DNA from: Paractinoplanes rishiriensis
GTDB lineage: Bacteria; Actinomycetota; Actinomycetes; Mycobacteriales; Micromonosporaceae
NCBI RefSeq assembly: GCF_016862375.1
Contig: NZ_BOMV01000076.1
Span: forward strand, 1-64,000
DNA length: 64,000 nt
Direction of reading: 5' to 3'
Shown here: positions 1 through 7,816 of the stretch, in pieces
Layout: each line of letters opens with the position of its first letter
How positions within the stretch are numbered: position 1 is the first letter of the stretch
The notes under the pieces: generated by a model
Databases searched by the model: none
The model's input: only the letters and a program-made list of their open reading frames with translations
Told to the model about the DNA's origin: nothing
Translations under genes and position numbers: made by a program

Positions 1-4
1 GCCC

Positions 5-148
5 CCCGGCCCCGCCGCCGCGTCGCCGCCCGGCCCCGCCGCCGCGTCGCCGCCCGGCCCCGCCGCCGCGACGCCGCCCGGCCCCGCCGCTGCGACGCCG
101 CCCGGCCCCGCCGCCGCGTCGCCCCCCGGCCCCGCCGGGGCGCCGGGC
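5..148. repeat. 24-bp GC-rich tandem repeat, six copies
   Basis: The block CCCGGCCCC recurs every 24 bases (at 5, 29, 53, 77, 101 and 125) with few changes. In one forward frame the unit reads as the octapeptide PPGPAAAS/T and the frame stays open through to the flavohemoprotein gene, so it could be the low-complexity tail of a longer reading frame that begins before the window. I see no start signal for that, so I treat it as a repeat array. Such arrays are prone to slippage and assembly error. Confidence 0.75.
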
Positions 149-226
149 GCCATTCCGCCGGGCCCCACCGATGACCCCTCCCCAAGCGGCGGCCATTCCT
201 CGCCTGGCGCACTCTCTCGCCGGGAC

Positions 227-327
227 CAAACCGAAATATCGGATTTGTCCGGGCTAAGCGAACTCGGCTCTTTCGCGCCTGGGGAACCTCTTCCTCGCGA
301 ACAAACCGAAATATCGGATTTGTCCGG
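227..327. repeat. 26-bp direct repeat in two copies, possible regulatory element
   Basis: The same 26 bases occur at 227-252 and 302-327, 75 bp apart start to start. Each copy holds the imperfect palindrome CCGAAATATCGG followed by ATTTGTCCGG. It is AT-rich against a very GC-rich background, which is unusual here. The copies lie about 500 bp upstream of the flavohemoprotein start. They could be paired binding sites for a regulator of the Rrf2/NsrR kind, which often controls flavohemoproteins, but this is inference only. Confidence 0.45.
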
Positions 328-787
328 AGCGGGTGAGCGGCGGCTGGGTTCCGCGTCGTCGCGCTCGGCCCGGCCGGTGGGCGGGTCGCTGGGCGGGCCG
401 GTGGGCGGGCTGGGGCAAGGCCCGCTGCTTCGTCCGGCCGGGCTGCTTCCGATCGATCCCACGCGGCGCTCCGCGCCTGGAGTGCCTCCCGCGGGCCGTG
501 ATCTCGGAGCCGACGCTGCCGGAAACACCGATGTCGCGGCCGGCGCTGGTGGGGACGCGGAGCGGGCGCTGCGGGCTGTCGAGGACCGTTACGCGGAGGA
601 AGGGATCGGGCGGCCGAGCCGCAACCGGTTCGGTGGGCTCGGGGTCGGGCGTCGGCCGGCGGTCGCGCGTCCACACGTACCGGAAATGGGTGTTGATCCC
701 GGTCTTGACGACGGTGAGCCGGTGCCCGGGCGGCCTCGGTGGGCGTCGGGAGCGACCGGCGAAAGTGGGGCGCGGGCGCCGATGCAT
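254..787 (-). CDS. possible hypothetical protein, 177 residues
   Basis: Between about 480 and 720 this minus-strand frame has nearly 90 percent G/C at third codon positions and a protein-like composition (for example TGINTHFRYVWTRD), unlike the plus-strand frames over the same bases. The C-terminal third is low-complexity and Arg/Pro-rich and ends inside the direct-repeat zone. The ATG at 787 has no clear ribosome binding site. I do not recognise a family. It may be a real small gene, a remnant, or chance; if real, it lies head to head with the flavohemoprotein gene. Confidence 0.3.
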   Translation of the reverse strand: MHRRPRPTFAGRSRRPPRPPGHRLTVVKTGINTHFRYVWTRDRRPTPDPEPTEPVAARPPDPFLRVTVLDSPQRPLRVPTSAGRDIGVSGSVGSEITARGRHSRRGAPRGIDRKQPGRTKQRALPQPAHRPAQRPAHRPGRARRRGTQPPLTRSGQIRYFGLFARKRFPRRERAEFA

Positions 788-841
788 GTGTCGCCGCCGA
801 TGGTTGCGGCGCCGGGGCGGGCCAGGGCGGCGGGGGACGGG

Positions 842-1966
842 ATGGACCCGGCCGATGACGCGCTGTTGCGGGAGACGCAGCGGCTGCTCAGCACGAGCCT
901 GACGTTCGCCGGTGGGCCCGCCGAGGTGGCCGAGCGGTTCCGCGATGCGCTGGTGCAGGCGCAACCGGGGCTGGTGCGCAAGCTTCCGGGGGACGCCGGC
1001 AATCAGATCTTCCTGCTGGCGCGGGCGCTCACCTGGCTCGTGCACCACCTGGACCAGCCGCCGCTCGTGGTCAGCGGGTGCGGGCGGCTCGGGTCGGCGC
1101 TCGCGGCGTGCGGGGTCGCGCCCGGTGAGCTGCACATGGTGGGCGCGGCGCTGGCCGAGTCGATGCGGGCCGGCATGCCGGCGGGGGCCTGGCGGCAGGA
1201 CTTCGACGTGGCGTGGCGGTCCACCTGGCAGCACGCGTACGAGTGGATCCAGCACGGCGAGGCGGCCGCCGCCCAGCACATCTGGACCGCCACCGTGGCG
1301 ACGCACGAGTTGCGGCGGCCCGATCTGGCGGTGGTGCGGCTGCGGCCGACGCTGCCGATGCCGTTCCGGCCGGGGCAGTTCGCGCGGATCGAGGTTCCGG
1401 AGCTGCCGGGGATCTGGCGGCCGTACTCGCTGGCCGGTGCGCCGCGCCGCGACGACCTGCTGGAACTGCATGTGCGGGCCAAGACCCGGAACGGCGTCAG
1501 CGGCACCCTGGTCTACCGCACCGCGGTCGGCGACGTGGTGCGGCTGGCCCCGGCCGAGGGCGACATGGCCCTGCCGCAACGGCCGGACCGGAACCTGCTG
1601 ATGATCGCCGGCGACACCGGGGTGGCGCCGCTGAAGGCACTGCTCACGGAACTGGCGGACACGGGTGACCCGCGGGCTGCCGTGCTGTTCTGGGGAGTCC
1701 GGAATCTCGCCGAGCTCTACGACATCGAGGATATTTCGGAGATCGCCCGTACGGCGAAACGCGCCACCGTCGTGCCGGTGATCGCGGAGGGCGACCCCGG
1801 ACCGTATGCCTCGGGCGTGGTGACCGACGCCGTCGCGGCGTACGGCGAATGGTCGAACCACGAGGTCTACCTGGCCGGCCCGCCGCTGATGCTGGAGGCC
1901 ACCAGCGCGGCCCTCTACCAGCTCGGCGTCGCCCCCGACCACATCCACCACGACGTGCCGGAGTGA
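842..1966 (+). CDS. flavohemoprotein-like globin/FAD/NAD-binding oxidoreductase
   Basis: The product, 374 residues, has a globin-like N-terminal domain (about 1-140) followed by a ferredoxin-NADP reductase-type module. The FAD motif RPYSLAG, the pyridine-nucleotide motif GDTGVAPLKALL and the C-terminal motif LAGPPLM are all present. Flavohemoproteins usually detoxify nitric oxide in the cytoplasm with NAD(P)H. By eye, the position of the proximal heme His (normally RLG-x-x-H-x-x-x-GV) holds Leu in RLGSALAACGV, so heme binding is doubtful. I chose the ATG at 842, which has GGGGGA just upstream; ATGs at 782 and 800 are alternatives and the frame is open far upstream. The two 26-bp repeats lie upstream. 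Confidence 0.75.
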   Translation: MDPADDALLRETQRLLSTSLTFAGGPAEVAERFRDALVQAQPGLVRKLPGDAGNQIFLLARALTWLVHHLDQPPLVVSGCGRLGSALAACGVAPGELHMVGAALAESMRAGMPAGAWRQDFDVAWRSTWQHAYEWIQHGEAAAAQHIWTATVATHELRRPDLAVVRLRPTLPMPFRPGQFARIEVPELPGIWRPYSLAGAPRRDDLLELHVRAKTRNGVSGTLVYRTAVGDVVRLAPAEGDMALPQRPDRNLLMIAGDTGVAPLKALLTELADTGDPRAAVLFWGVRNLAELYDIEDISEIARTAKRATVVPVIAEGDPGPYASGVVTDAVAAYGEWSNHEVYLAGPPLMLEATSAALYQLGVAPDHIHHDVPE

Positions 1967-1967
1967 G

Positions 1968-2100
1968 TCACGCCCGCGCGTAGGTGAGCAGCAGCGACCC
2001 GGTCGACGTCCGTTCGCAGTCGACCAGGCCGAGCAAGCGCTCCCGATCAGGTGGATCTCGCCGGTCAGCGCCGGGATCGCGTCGGCGGTCAGCACCCGGC
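1968..2100 (-). pseudogene. C-terminal remnant of a class I SAM methyltransferase
   Basis: The minus strand reads VLTADAIPALTGEIHL and then, one frame over, ERLLGLVDCERTSTGSLLL followed by TYARA and a stop. This is typical of the end of a small class I methyltransferase (about 45 residues). A frameshift near 2,045 breaks it and the rest of the gene is missing. The next gene upstream on this strand begins its 3' end only 14 bases away, so the body was probably deleted. The family call is from general sequence appearance and is tentative. Confidence 0.45.
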
Positions 2101-2113
2101 CTCTAGGTTGAAT

Positions 2114-2965
2114 TTAGCCGAACGCCTTCACCGCGGCGGCCAACTCGTCGCGAGCGCCGGGCACGTCGATACCGAGGCCGTCGAGGACGGCGAGCGCTAC
2201 GCAGAGTGCTGGGCCGTCCGTGCGCACAAGGTCACTGGGGAACAGCGGTTCGTCACTGCAGAAGACCTGGCCGTCCTCGATGCGGAAGCGCGAATCGTCG
2301 GCGGCGGCCGGGATAGGCGGGAAGCCGTTCAGGTCGGTGAGGCCGCGGATCGCGTCCCGCAGGGCCAGGTCGGTGCCGTCCACCACGATCATCTCGCAGC
2401 CGCGGCGCAGCAGGTCGAGCACCGCGGGCTCGGGTTCGCCGGCGGTCACCACGGTCACGTGCGGCGGCCGGGTCTCGGCGGTGCATTCGGCGGCCGGCAG
2501 TTCGATCACGTACTCGTCGGCCGGGGAGAGCGCGAGCGCCGGTTCACCAGAGGCGACCACACGATCAAAAGCTTTGAGGAGGTACGCCGTCAGCCCGGTC
2601 GCCAGTGCTCGGCTCGCGCCGCCGGTCACCGCTACGGTTCGCGCTGCGTTATCGGCGAGCCAAAGGGTGCTACCGGTGGTGACGGCGACGCCCCGCGCAC
2701 GGAGATCGGCCAGCCACTCGTGGTCGCCCGGCACGTCCGGCGTACGGATCACCACCTCGGCGGTGACCAGCGCGGAGTGGGCGTGGTCGCCGCCGGCCAG
2801 CGGGGCCGGTTCGTCATCCCACGGGACCGCTAGGAAGCCGGCCGTGTGATCGACCGCGATGAGGCGCGTGGGCTCGTACGTTTTGACGGCCCGGACCGCG
2901 GCCCGGGCGTGTGGCCCGGTGCCCCAGACCGCCACCGACCGGCCGTTCAGGTCTGCCAGGCGCAC
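2114..2965 (-). CDS. MurD2-like protein lacking the P-loop and C-terminal domain
   Basis: The 283-residue product aligns along its length with residues 1 to about 290 of the intact MurD2 encoded at 24,217-25,554. Both start with a DL-GR-VAVWGTG Rossmann segment, and both have W-AD before the ATP loop and CVALA near the end of domain 2. The P-loop GSKGKST of MurD2 is here GGASRAL (residues 115-121), the segment FPEHLDW with the YYRDK lysine is gone, and the third (amino-acid-binding) domain is absent. It therefore should not be a ligase. It starts at GTG with a strong GAGGAGGG six bases upstream and diverges from murL, so it looks maintained and expressed rather than decayed. A regulatory or scaffold role with MurL is conceivable but unproven. 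Confidence 0.75.
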   Translation of the reverse strand: MRLADLNGRSVAVWGTGPHARAAVRAVKTYEPTRLIAVDHTAGFLAVPWDDEPAPLAGGDHAHSALVTAEVVIRTPDVPGDHEWLADLRARGVAVTTGSTLWLADNAARTVAVTGGASRALATGLTAYLLKAFDRVVASGEPALALSPADEYVIELPAAECTAETRPPHVTVVTAGEPEPAVLDLLRRGCEMIVVDGTDLALRDAIRGLTDLNGFPPIPAAADDSRFRIEDGQVFCSDEPLFPSDLVRTDGPALCVALAVLDGLGIDVPGARDELAAAVKAFG

Positions 2966-3057
2966 GTCGAACCCTCCTCGTCGAGTCGAACTAGTATTGC
3001 CGGTCGGCGGATTTGCCCGTTGGCGGGTTTGCCGGCGACCAGACAGGAGTTTCCCGG

Positions 3058-4362
3058 GTGCGGTTCGACGTCATGCGTTTCCCCTCGTACGCCTTCGACC
3101 CGGAGACCGGCGTCGCGACGTTCGACTACCTGCTCGACGGCCCGGAACCGGTCAGCTTCACCGAGACGATCACGTTCCCGGTGCCCACGGGCGGGCAGGT
3201 GCCGGCGACGTTCTACCGGGTTCTCGACCTGCTGCATGTGGTGGCCGGGGTGAGCTACTACAAGGCTGGCGCGCCGCCGCGGGTGGTCGCTCCCACGGCC
3301 GTACCGCGGGCCGCTGCCGATCTGTTCACCGCCGTCTACACCAAGGGCCTGGCCGAATTCGCCTACCGCAATCAACTCCCGTACGTGCTCGATGTGGTTG
3401 TCGAGACCCCCGGGGTGGCCGATCTCGCCGAGCCGGTCGACAACGCGCAGGCGCGGCCGCTCTCCCCGGTCGGCGGCGGGAAGGACTCGATCGTCACCCT
3501 GGAGATCCTGCGCGCGGCCGGCCTTGAGCCCGTGCCGTTTTCGGTCAACCCGAACCCGCTGCTCACGTCGGTCCTGACCGCCACCGGGCTGCCCGCCCTG
3601 ACCGCCGGCCGCAAGCTCGACCCGCGCCTGTTCGAACTCAACAAGGCCGGGGCGCTGAACGGCCACATCCCGGTCACCGCGATCAACTCGCTGATCGCGA
3701 TCGCCACCGCGGCCTGGCACGGGCTCGGCCCCGTGGTGATGTCCAACGAGCGCTCGGCGTCCGACCCCAACCTGATCTGGAACGGTCACGAGGTCAACCA
3801 CCAGTGGTCGAAGGGCGTCGATGCCGAGGGCCTGCTCCGCGCCGCGGTCAGCGCACACGCGGGCCTGACCGAGCCGTACTTCTCGCTGCTGCGCTCCCTG
3901 TCCGAACTCCACATCGCGCAGTTGTTCGCCCGCCACACCCGGTATGACGACTACGTGACCAGCTGCAACAAAGCCTTCAAACTTCATGACCGTACGGCGC
4001 GCTGGTGCGGTGACTGTCCGAAGTGCCGCTTCGTCTTCCTGGCGATGGCCCCCGCGATGGAACGCGACCGCCTGACCCGGATCTTCGGCCACGACCTGTT
4101 CGCGGACGAGGCCCAGGTGCCCGGTTTCCTGGAGTTGCTGGGGATCGACGCGCACAAGCCGTTCGAGTGCGTGGGTGAGGTGGAGGAGTCGCTGGTCGCG
4201 CTGTCGATGCTGGACGACGACGCGCCGGTGCTGGTCGCGCTGCGGGCCGCGGTCCCCACCCAGGCGTGGGCGGCTGCCTCCCGCGAGGCGGTGCTCACCC
4301 CCGGCGGCCCCACCCATGTGCCGCCCGGCTACGCCAAGATTCTCGACGCGGCCCTGACGTGA
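3058..4362 (+). CDS. murL: UDP-MurNAc-L-Ala-L-Glu epimerase (MurL)
   Basis: The product, 434 residues, matches my knowledge of MurL, which converts UDP-MurNAc-L-Ala-L-Glu to the D-Glu form in a cytoplasmic bypass of glutamate racemase and MurD. Visible landmarks are the opening FDVMRFPSYAFDPETG, an ATP-pyrophosphatase-type GGGKDSIVTLE loop near residue 140, NERSASDPNL, and a WCGDCPKC cysteine cluster near residue 315. The GTG at 3,058 has AGGAG eight bases upstream and fits the usual N-terminus; an in-frame TTG at 3,013 has no such signal. A degenerate MurD2 paralogue diverges from it, and the cupin gene behind it overlaps its stop. The working MurD2 is 20 kb away. Confidence 0.85.
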   Translation: MRFDVMRFPSYAFDPETGVATFDYLLDGPEPVSFTETITFPVPTGGQVPATFYRVLDLLHVVAGVSYYKAGAPPRVVAPTAVPRAAADLFTAVYTKGLAEFAYRNQLPYVLDVVVETPGVADLAEPVDNAQARPLSPVGGGKDSIVTLEILRAAGLEPVPFSVNPNPLLTSVLTATGLPALTAGRKLDPRLFELNKAGALNGHIPVTAINSLIAIATAAWHGLGPVVMSNERSASDPNLIWNGHEVNHQWSKGVDAEGLLRAAVSAHAGLTEPYFSLLRSLSELHIAQLFARHTRYDDYVTSCNKAFKLHDRTARWCGDCPKCRFVFLAMAPAMERDRLTRIFGHDLFADEAQVPGFLELLGIDAHKPFECVGEVEESLVALSMLDDDAPVLVALRAAVPTQAWAAASREAVLTPGGPTHVPPGYAKILDAALT

Positions 4363-4721
4363 TCCACGTAGGAAACGCCGACGTCGACGCCCCGAAGGAG
4401 CGGGGCTGGCTGCTGGGCTACTTCCTACCCACCGAAGATCCCCGGCACAGCCCCGACGTCGAGATCAAATGGGGCCGCCACCCGGCCGGCGACCGCCGAG
4501 CCCGCTGGGTACACGGCGAACACCGAACCGCTTTGCTGATCCTCATCAGCGGCAACTTCCACATGGAATTCCCCGAACGCACGGTAGTTTTGGCCACCCC
4601 CGGCGACTACGTCCTGTGGGGAGCGGGCGACGACCATTCGTGGTTCGCCGAAGAGGAGTCGTTGGTCATGACAGTGCGGTGGCCCAGCGTCCCAGGATTC
4701 GCCGTCCCGCTGGAGCCGTAG
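4359..4721 (+). CDS. small cupin-fold protein coupled to murL
   Basis: The product has 120 residues and reads as a single cupin barrel: the segments HGEHRTALLILISGNFHMEF and GDYVLWGAGDDHSW hold conserved Gly and His positions of the fold. The GTG start overlaps the murL stop (GTGA), so translation is probably coupled and the protein may act with MurL. I cannot name a substrate; small cupins of this type can be sugar-nucleotide isomerases, binding proteins or sensors. No signal peptide is seen, so it is cytoplasmic. Confidence 0.65.
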   Translation: MIHVGNADVDAPKERGWLLGYFLPTEDPRHSPDVEIKWGRHPAGDRRARWVHGEHRTALLILISGNFHMEFPERTVVLATPGDYVLWGAGDDHSWFAEEESLVMTVRWPSVPGFAVPLEP

Positions 4722-4796
4722 CCGGGCCGCGCGGGATCCAGGGCGGTCGCGGCCCCAGGACTGCGGTCCAGCCTGCTCTACCCGGGGAAAGTTCCT

Positions 4797-4937
4797 GTGC
4801 GCCCCGAACGCGAACTCTTCAACCTCGCGATCTGCGCGGCGATCGCCGGGGCGGTCATGCTCGCATGCTTTCGTTTCTCGGCCCAGCCCCGCAGAAACGA
4901 ACAACGGCGGTGGCCGAGGTGCTCGTCGATCACTTGA
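4797..4937 (+). CDS. possible 46-residue membrane peptide
   Basis: A GTG start follows GGGGAAAG with five bases between. The frame encodes a short charged N-terminus (MRPERELFN), one clear hydrophobic helix (LAICAAIAGAVMLACF) and a basic tail. This is the usual shape of a single-pass small membrane protein. I recognise no family, and the tail has poor codon bias, so it may be a chance ORF or an eroded gene. It sits between the cupin gene and a tandem-repeat array. Confidence 0.3.
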   Translation: MRPERELFNLAICAAIAGAVMLACFRFSAQPRRNEQRRWPRCSSIT

Positions 4938-4972
4938 CCTCCCTCGAACGTAGCCCTAGTCGGCATCCAGGC

Positions 4973-5107
4973 GCTCAAGGCCGCCGCTCAAGGCCGCCGC
5001 TCAAGGCCGCCGCTCAAGGCCGCCGCTCAAGGCCGCCGGCTGAATGCCGCCAGCTCATTGCCGCCCGCTCAACGCCGCCCGCTCAACGCCGCCCGCTCAA
5101 CGCGACC
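4973..5107. repeat. 13/14-bp tandem repeat, ten copies
   Basis: Five exact copies of GCTCAAGGCCGCC run from 4,973 to 5,037. Five related 13-14 bp copies (GCTGAATGCCGCC, GCTCATTGCCGCC and three GCTCAACGC-type units) follow to 5,107. The array lies downstream of the murL-cupin pair and ahead of the RpiR regulatory region. It does not look coding. A similar but looser array lies at 14,317-14,449. Confidence 0.8.
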
Positions 5108-5365
5108 CGCCGATGGCATGGGGTCGCGGGGGCGGGTGGTGGGTGCGGGAAGGGCGGGGTGGGTGATGGGGCAGGGGCCGGGGGTCGGTGAGCGGCGTGA
5201 GGCCGACGGTGCCGGCCGCTGGGGTGGGTTCGGTCTTGAACTGGTGGGGGACGGCTGTGCCCGTACCTTATGGGGTTTTTGGGGTGGGTCTTTTGGAGGA
5301 AGGGTGACTCGGTCGAAAGGTGGATGACGAAGCGGTCTAAAAGGGGCATCGGCGGGTGGAGTTGT

Positions 5366-5382
5366 CGTAAAGAACATTTACG
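5366..5382. promoter_or_regulatory. operator-like inverted repeat upstream of the RpiR gene
   Basis: CGTAAAGAACATTTACG is a near-perfect inverted repeat with CGTAAA/TTTACG arms. A second related site (AGTAAGAACTTTTAC) lies at 5,476-5,490, sharing the pattern GTAA-GAAC-TTTAC. Both are AT-rich islands in the leader of the RpiR-importer operon. RpiR-family regulators bind such short inverted repeats, so autoregulation is likely; this is inference. The 5,108-5,365 stretch upstream is GC-rich and holds no gene I can support. Confidence 0.55.
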
Positions 5383-5475
5383 GATTGATGGGGGTTGAGG
5401 GGGCGGGAGCGGATTGGGGCAGGTCAGGTAACGGTTTGAAAACTTCACCCGCGGGCTTGACATGAAGGGGTCCTT

Positions 5476-5490
5476 AGTAAGAACTTTTAC
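5476..5490. promoter_or_regulatory. second operator-like repeat of the RpiR operon
   Basis: AGTAAGAACTTTTAC repeats the core of the site at 5,366-5,382 and lies 37 bases upstream of the regulator start. The spacing of about 110 bp between the two centres would allow looping or cooperative binding. The nearby TAGTAA and GACAGTAAAC stretches could be part of the promoter. Confidence 0.5.
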
Positions 5491-5526
5491 CGCGACAGTA
5501 AACACTCCTTCCTGAAAGGGTGGCCC

Positions 5527-6501
5527 ATGAGCGAGCCAGAGATGGACGGCGCGGCGCCGACCGCGGTCGTCGAATCCCTGGTCTCGGATCGGGGGGCGCC
5601 GGAGGACGGGGTGCTGGTGCGGGTTCGGTCGCTGTCGCCGGAGTTCACGGGGGCTCTGCGGCGGGTGGCTGAGCAGGTCCTCACCGATCCGGCGGCGGCG
5701 TCGCGGGCCACCATCGTCGAGCTCGCCGAGCGCAGCGGCACGTCGCCGGCAACCGTCACCCGGTTCTGCCGCGCGCTCGGCTTCGAGGGGTACGCGGACC
5801 TGCGGATCGGCATCGCGGCCGAGACGGGGCGGGCGCGCAGTGCCGGGTGGACCGTGGACATCGGACGGGAGATCCAGCCGGGGGATCCGCTGGAGCGGGT
5901 GCTCGGGCAGATCATGGCGGCCGACACCCGGGCCATGCACGACACCGCCGCCCTGCTCGACCTCGTCGAGGTGGAGCGGGCCGCGGTGGCGCTCGCGGGC
6001 GCGCCGCGGGTCAACATCTTCGGGGCCAGCGGCAGCGCGCTGGTCGGCGAGGAGATGCAGTTCAGCCTGCACCGCATCGGTGTGCCGGTGTGGGCCTGGA
6101 CCGACGTGCACAACGGCCTGGCCAGCGCTGCGCTGTCCCGGCCCGGCGACGTGGCGCTCGGCATCTCGCACTCCGGCGAGACCGGCGAGACCATCGAGCT
6201 GCTGGCGGAGGCCAGCAGCCGGGGTGCCACCACGATCGCGCTCACCAGCTTCCCGCGCTCCCCGCTGGCCGAGCTCTCCGACATCGTCCTGCTCACCGCC
6301 ACCCAGGCGACGACCTTCCGGCCGGATGCGCTCAGCGCCCGGCATCCGCAACTGGTCGTCCTCGATCTGCTGTACGTCGCGGTTGCGCAGCGGACTCATG
6401 AACGTTCGCACGCGGCGTTTCAGCGAACCGCCCAGGCGGTTCACGGTCACAAATCCCTCAAAGATGCGAAACGAAACATAACTCCCCAGGAGGAAGCGTG
6501 A
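5527..6501 (+). CDS. RpiR/MurR-family transcriptional regulator
   Basis: The 324-residue product has an N-terminal HTH_6 domain (residues about 30-105, with VELAERSGTSPATVTRFCRA as the helix-turn-helix) and a SIS sugar-phosphate domain (about 155-275, with IFGASGSA and ISHSGETGET). Such regulators sense phosphorylated sugars and amino sugars. It is the first gene of the import operon, its stop overlaps the start of the binding-protein gene (GTGA), and two inverted repeats stand upstream. In Streptomyces the equivalent dasABC genes are under the GntR protein DasR, so control appears to have been swapped here. Confidence 0.85.
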   Translation: MSEPEMDGAAPTAVVESLVSDRGAPEDGVLVRVRSLSPEFTGALRRVAEQVLTDPAAASRATIVELAERSGTSPATVTRFCRALGFEGYADLRIGIAAETGRARSAGWTVDIGREIQPGDPLERVLGQIMAADTRAMHDTAALLDLVEVERAAVALAGAPRVNIFGASGSALVGEEMQFSLHRIGVPVWAWTDVHNGLASAALSRPGDVALGISHSGETGETIELLAEASSRGATTIALTSFPRSPLAELSDIVLLTATQATTFRPDALSARHPQLVVLDLLYVAVAQRTHERSHAAFQRTAQAVHGHKSLKDAKRNITPQEEA

Positions 6502-7808
6502 AGCGCAAGATCGCGGTTGCCGCGGCGCTCGCCGCGACATTGCTCGGTTCCGCCGCGTGCGGGTCCAACGACGACGACACCCCCACCACCTCCGCCTCCG
6601 GTCCGGTCGACGGCAAGGGCAAGACCCTCAAGGTCTGGCTGATGGTCGACGCGCAGTCCGCCTGGAAGGGTGTCGTGGACGACGCCACCAAGCGGTTCAC
6701 CGACGCGACCGGCGCGCAGGTCAACGTCGAGTACCAGCAGTGGGCCAACCACCTGACCAAGCTGGACGCGACACTGGCCGGCTCGGACGTGCCCGACGTG
6801 GTCGAGCTCGGCAACACCGAGTTCCCGAAGTACGTGTTCAGCGGAGCGTTCGCCGCGATCAACCCGGCCGACTACGAGAACTCGGGCAGCTGGCTGGCCG
6901 GTCTCAAGGGCGCCTGCGACTTCGAGGGGCAGACCTACTGCGTGCCCTACTACGCCGGGGCCCGGGTGCTGATCTACCGCAAGGATCTGTTCGACAAGGC
7001 CGGCATCACCGAGGCGCCGAAGACGTACGCCGACTTCGCCGCGGCCGCCGACAAGCTGCAGACCACCCAGAAGGACGCCAAGTTCGGCGCCGTCTACATG
7101 CCGGGCCAGTACTGGTATGCGGCGATGTCCTGGGTGAAGGCCTCCGGTGGCGACATCGCCAAGCAGGAGGGCGACAAGTGGGTCGGCCAGCTCTCGCAGC
7201 CGGCCTCGGTCGAGGGCCTGCAGAAGTGGGTCGACCTGGTCAAGAAGTACTCGAAGGCCGACCCCACCAAGAACGAGAACGAGCAGGCCGGCATCTTCGC
7301 CCAGGGCCAGGCCGGCATGTTCTACGGCAACGCCTGGGAGCAGGGCGCGGCCGAGCAGGTCAAGAAGGACCCGAACGACCCGAACTCGGCGATGGTCGAC
7401 ACCAAGGTCAAGGGCAAGCTGGCCGCCGCGCCGATGCCGGAGATCCCGTCGTTCCTCGGTGGCTCGAACCTCGGCGTGACCGAGAAGAGCCAGAACAAGG
7501 AACTGGCCGCGCAGTGGATCAAGCACTTCACCGACAGCACCTCGATGGCCGGTCTGGTGAAGGCGAACGCGCTGCCGAACTCGACCGCGCTGCTGGACAA
7601 GGCGGCCACCGACAACCCGACCATCGCGCCGGCCGCGCTGGCCGCCAAGAGCAGCTGGTTCACGCCGAACGCGGAGAAGTGGGCGGACGTCGAGAAGGGC
7701 AACGTCCTGCAGACGATGCTCACCGACATCCTGACCGGCAAGAAGTCGGTGGCCGACGGCGCCAAGTGGGCCGACGACCAGATCAACACCACCCTCAACG
7801 AGAGCTGA
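6498..7808 (+). CDS. dasA: DasA-like sugar-binding lipoprotein of an ABC importer
   Basis: The product, 436 residues, starts with a lipoprotein signal (basic MKRK, hydrophobic stretch, lipobox GSAAC at about 18-22) and is a family 1 extracellular solute-binding protein. The segment KTLKVWLMVDAQSAW, the phrase VEYQQWANHLTKLDA and VPYYAGARVLIYRKDLF closely resemble DasA, the chitobiose/N-acetylglucosamine-oligomer receptor of Streptomyces. AGGAGG stands just before the GTG start. A strong stem-loop follows the gene, typical for making more binding protein than permease. The ligand is inferred from resemblance; a cello-oligosaccharide is possible given the GH6-fold gene downstream. Confidence 0.75.
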   Translation: MKRKIAVAAALAATLLGSAACGSNDDDTPTTSASGPVDGKGKTLKVWLMVDAQSAWKGVVDDATKRFTDATGAQVNVEYQQWANHLTKLDATLAGSDVPDVVELGNTEFPKYVFSGAFAAINPADYENSGSWLAGLKGACDFEGQTYCVPYYAGARVLIYRKDLFDKAGITEAPKTYADFAAAADKLQTTQKDAKFGAVYMPGQYWYAAMSWVKASGGDIAKQEGDKWVGQLSQPASVEGLQKWVDLVKKYSKADPTKNENEQAGIFAQGQAGMFYGNAWEQGAAEQVKKDPNDPNSAMVDTKVKGKLAAAPMPEIPSFLGGSNLGVTEKSQNKELAAQWIKHFTDSTSMAGLVKANALPNSTALLDKAATDNPTIAPAALAAKSSWFTPNAEKWADVEKGNVLQTMLTDILTGKKSVADGAKWADDQINTTLNES

Positions 7809-7816
7809 TCCCCGGT

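Noticed and set aside
1..841. Extension of the flavohemoprotein through the PPGPAAAS repeats
   Set aside because: The frame is open, but the segment has no domain and a minus-strand frame has better codon bias across 480-720; I kept the short start.
4973..5107. CRISPR-like array
   Set aside because: The units are only 13-14 bp, directly abutting, with no unique spacers.
5108..5526. DasR operator upstream of the dasABC-like genes
   Set aside because: I found no TGGTCTAGACCA-type site; only the GTAA-GAAC-TTTAC repeats stand out.
5083..6540. Long minus-strand frame (485 codons) across the RpiR gene
   Set aside because: Arg/Pro-rich antisense frame without motif; the plus-strand RpiR gene has clear domains.
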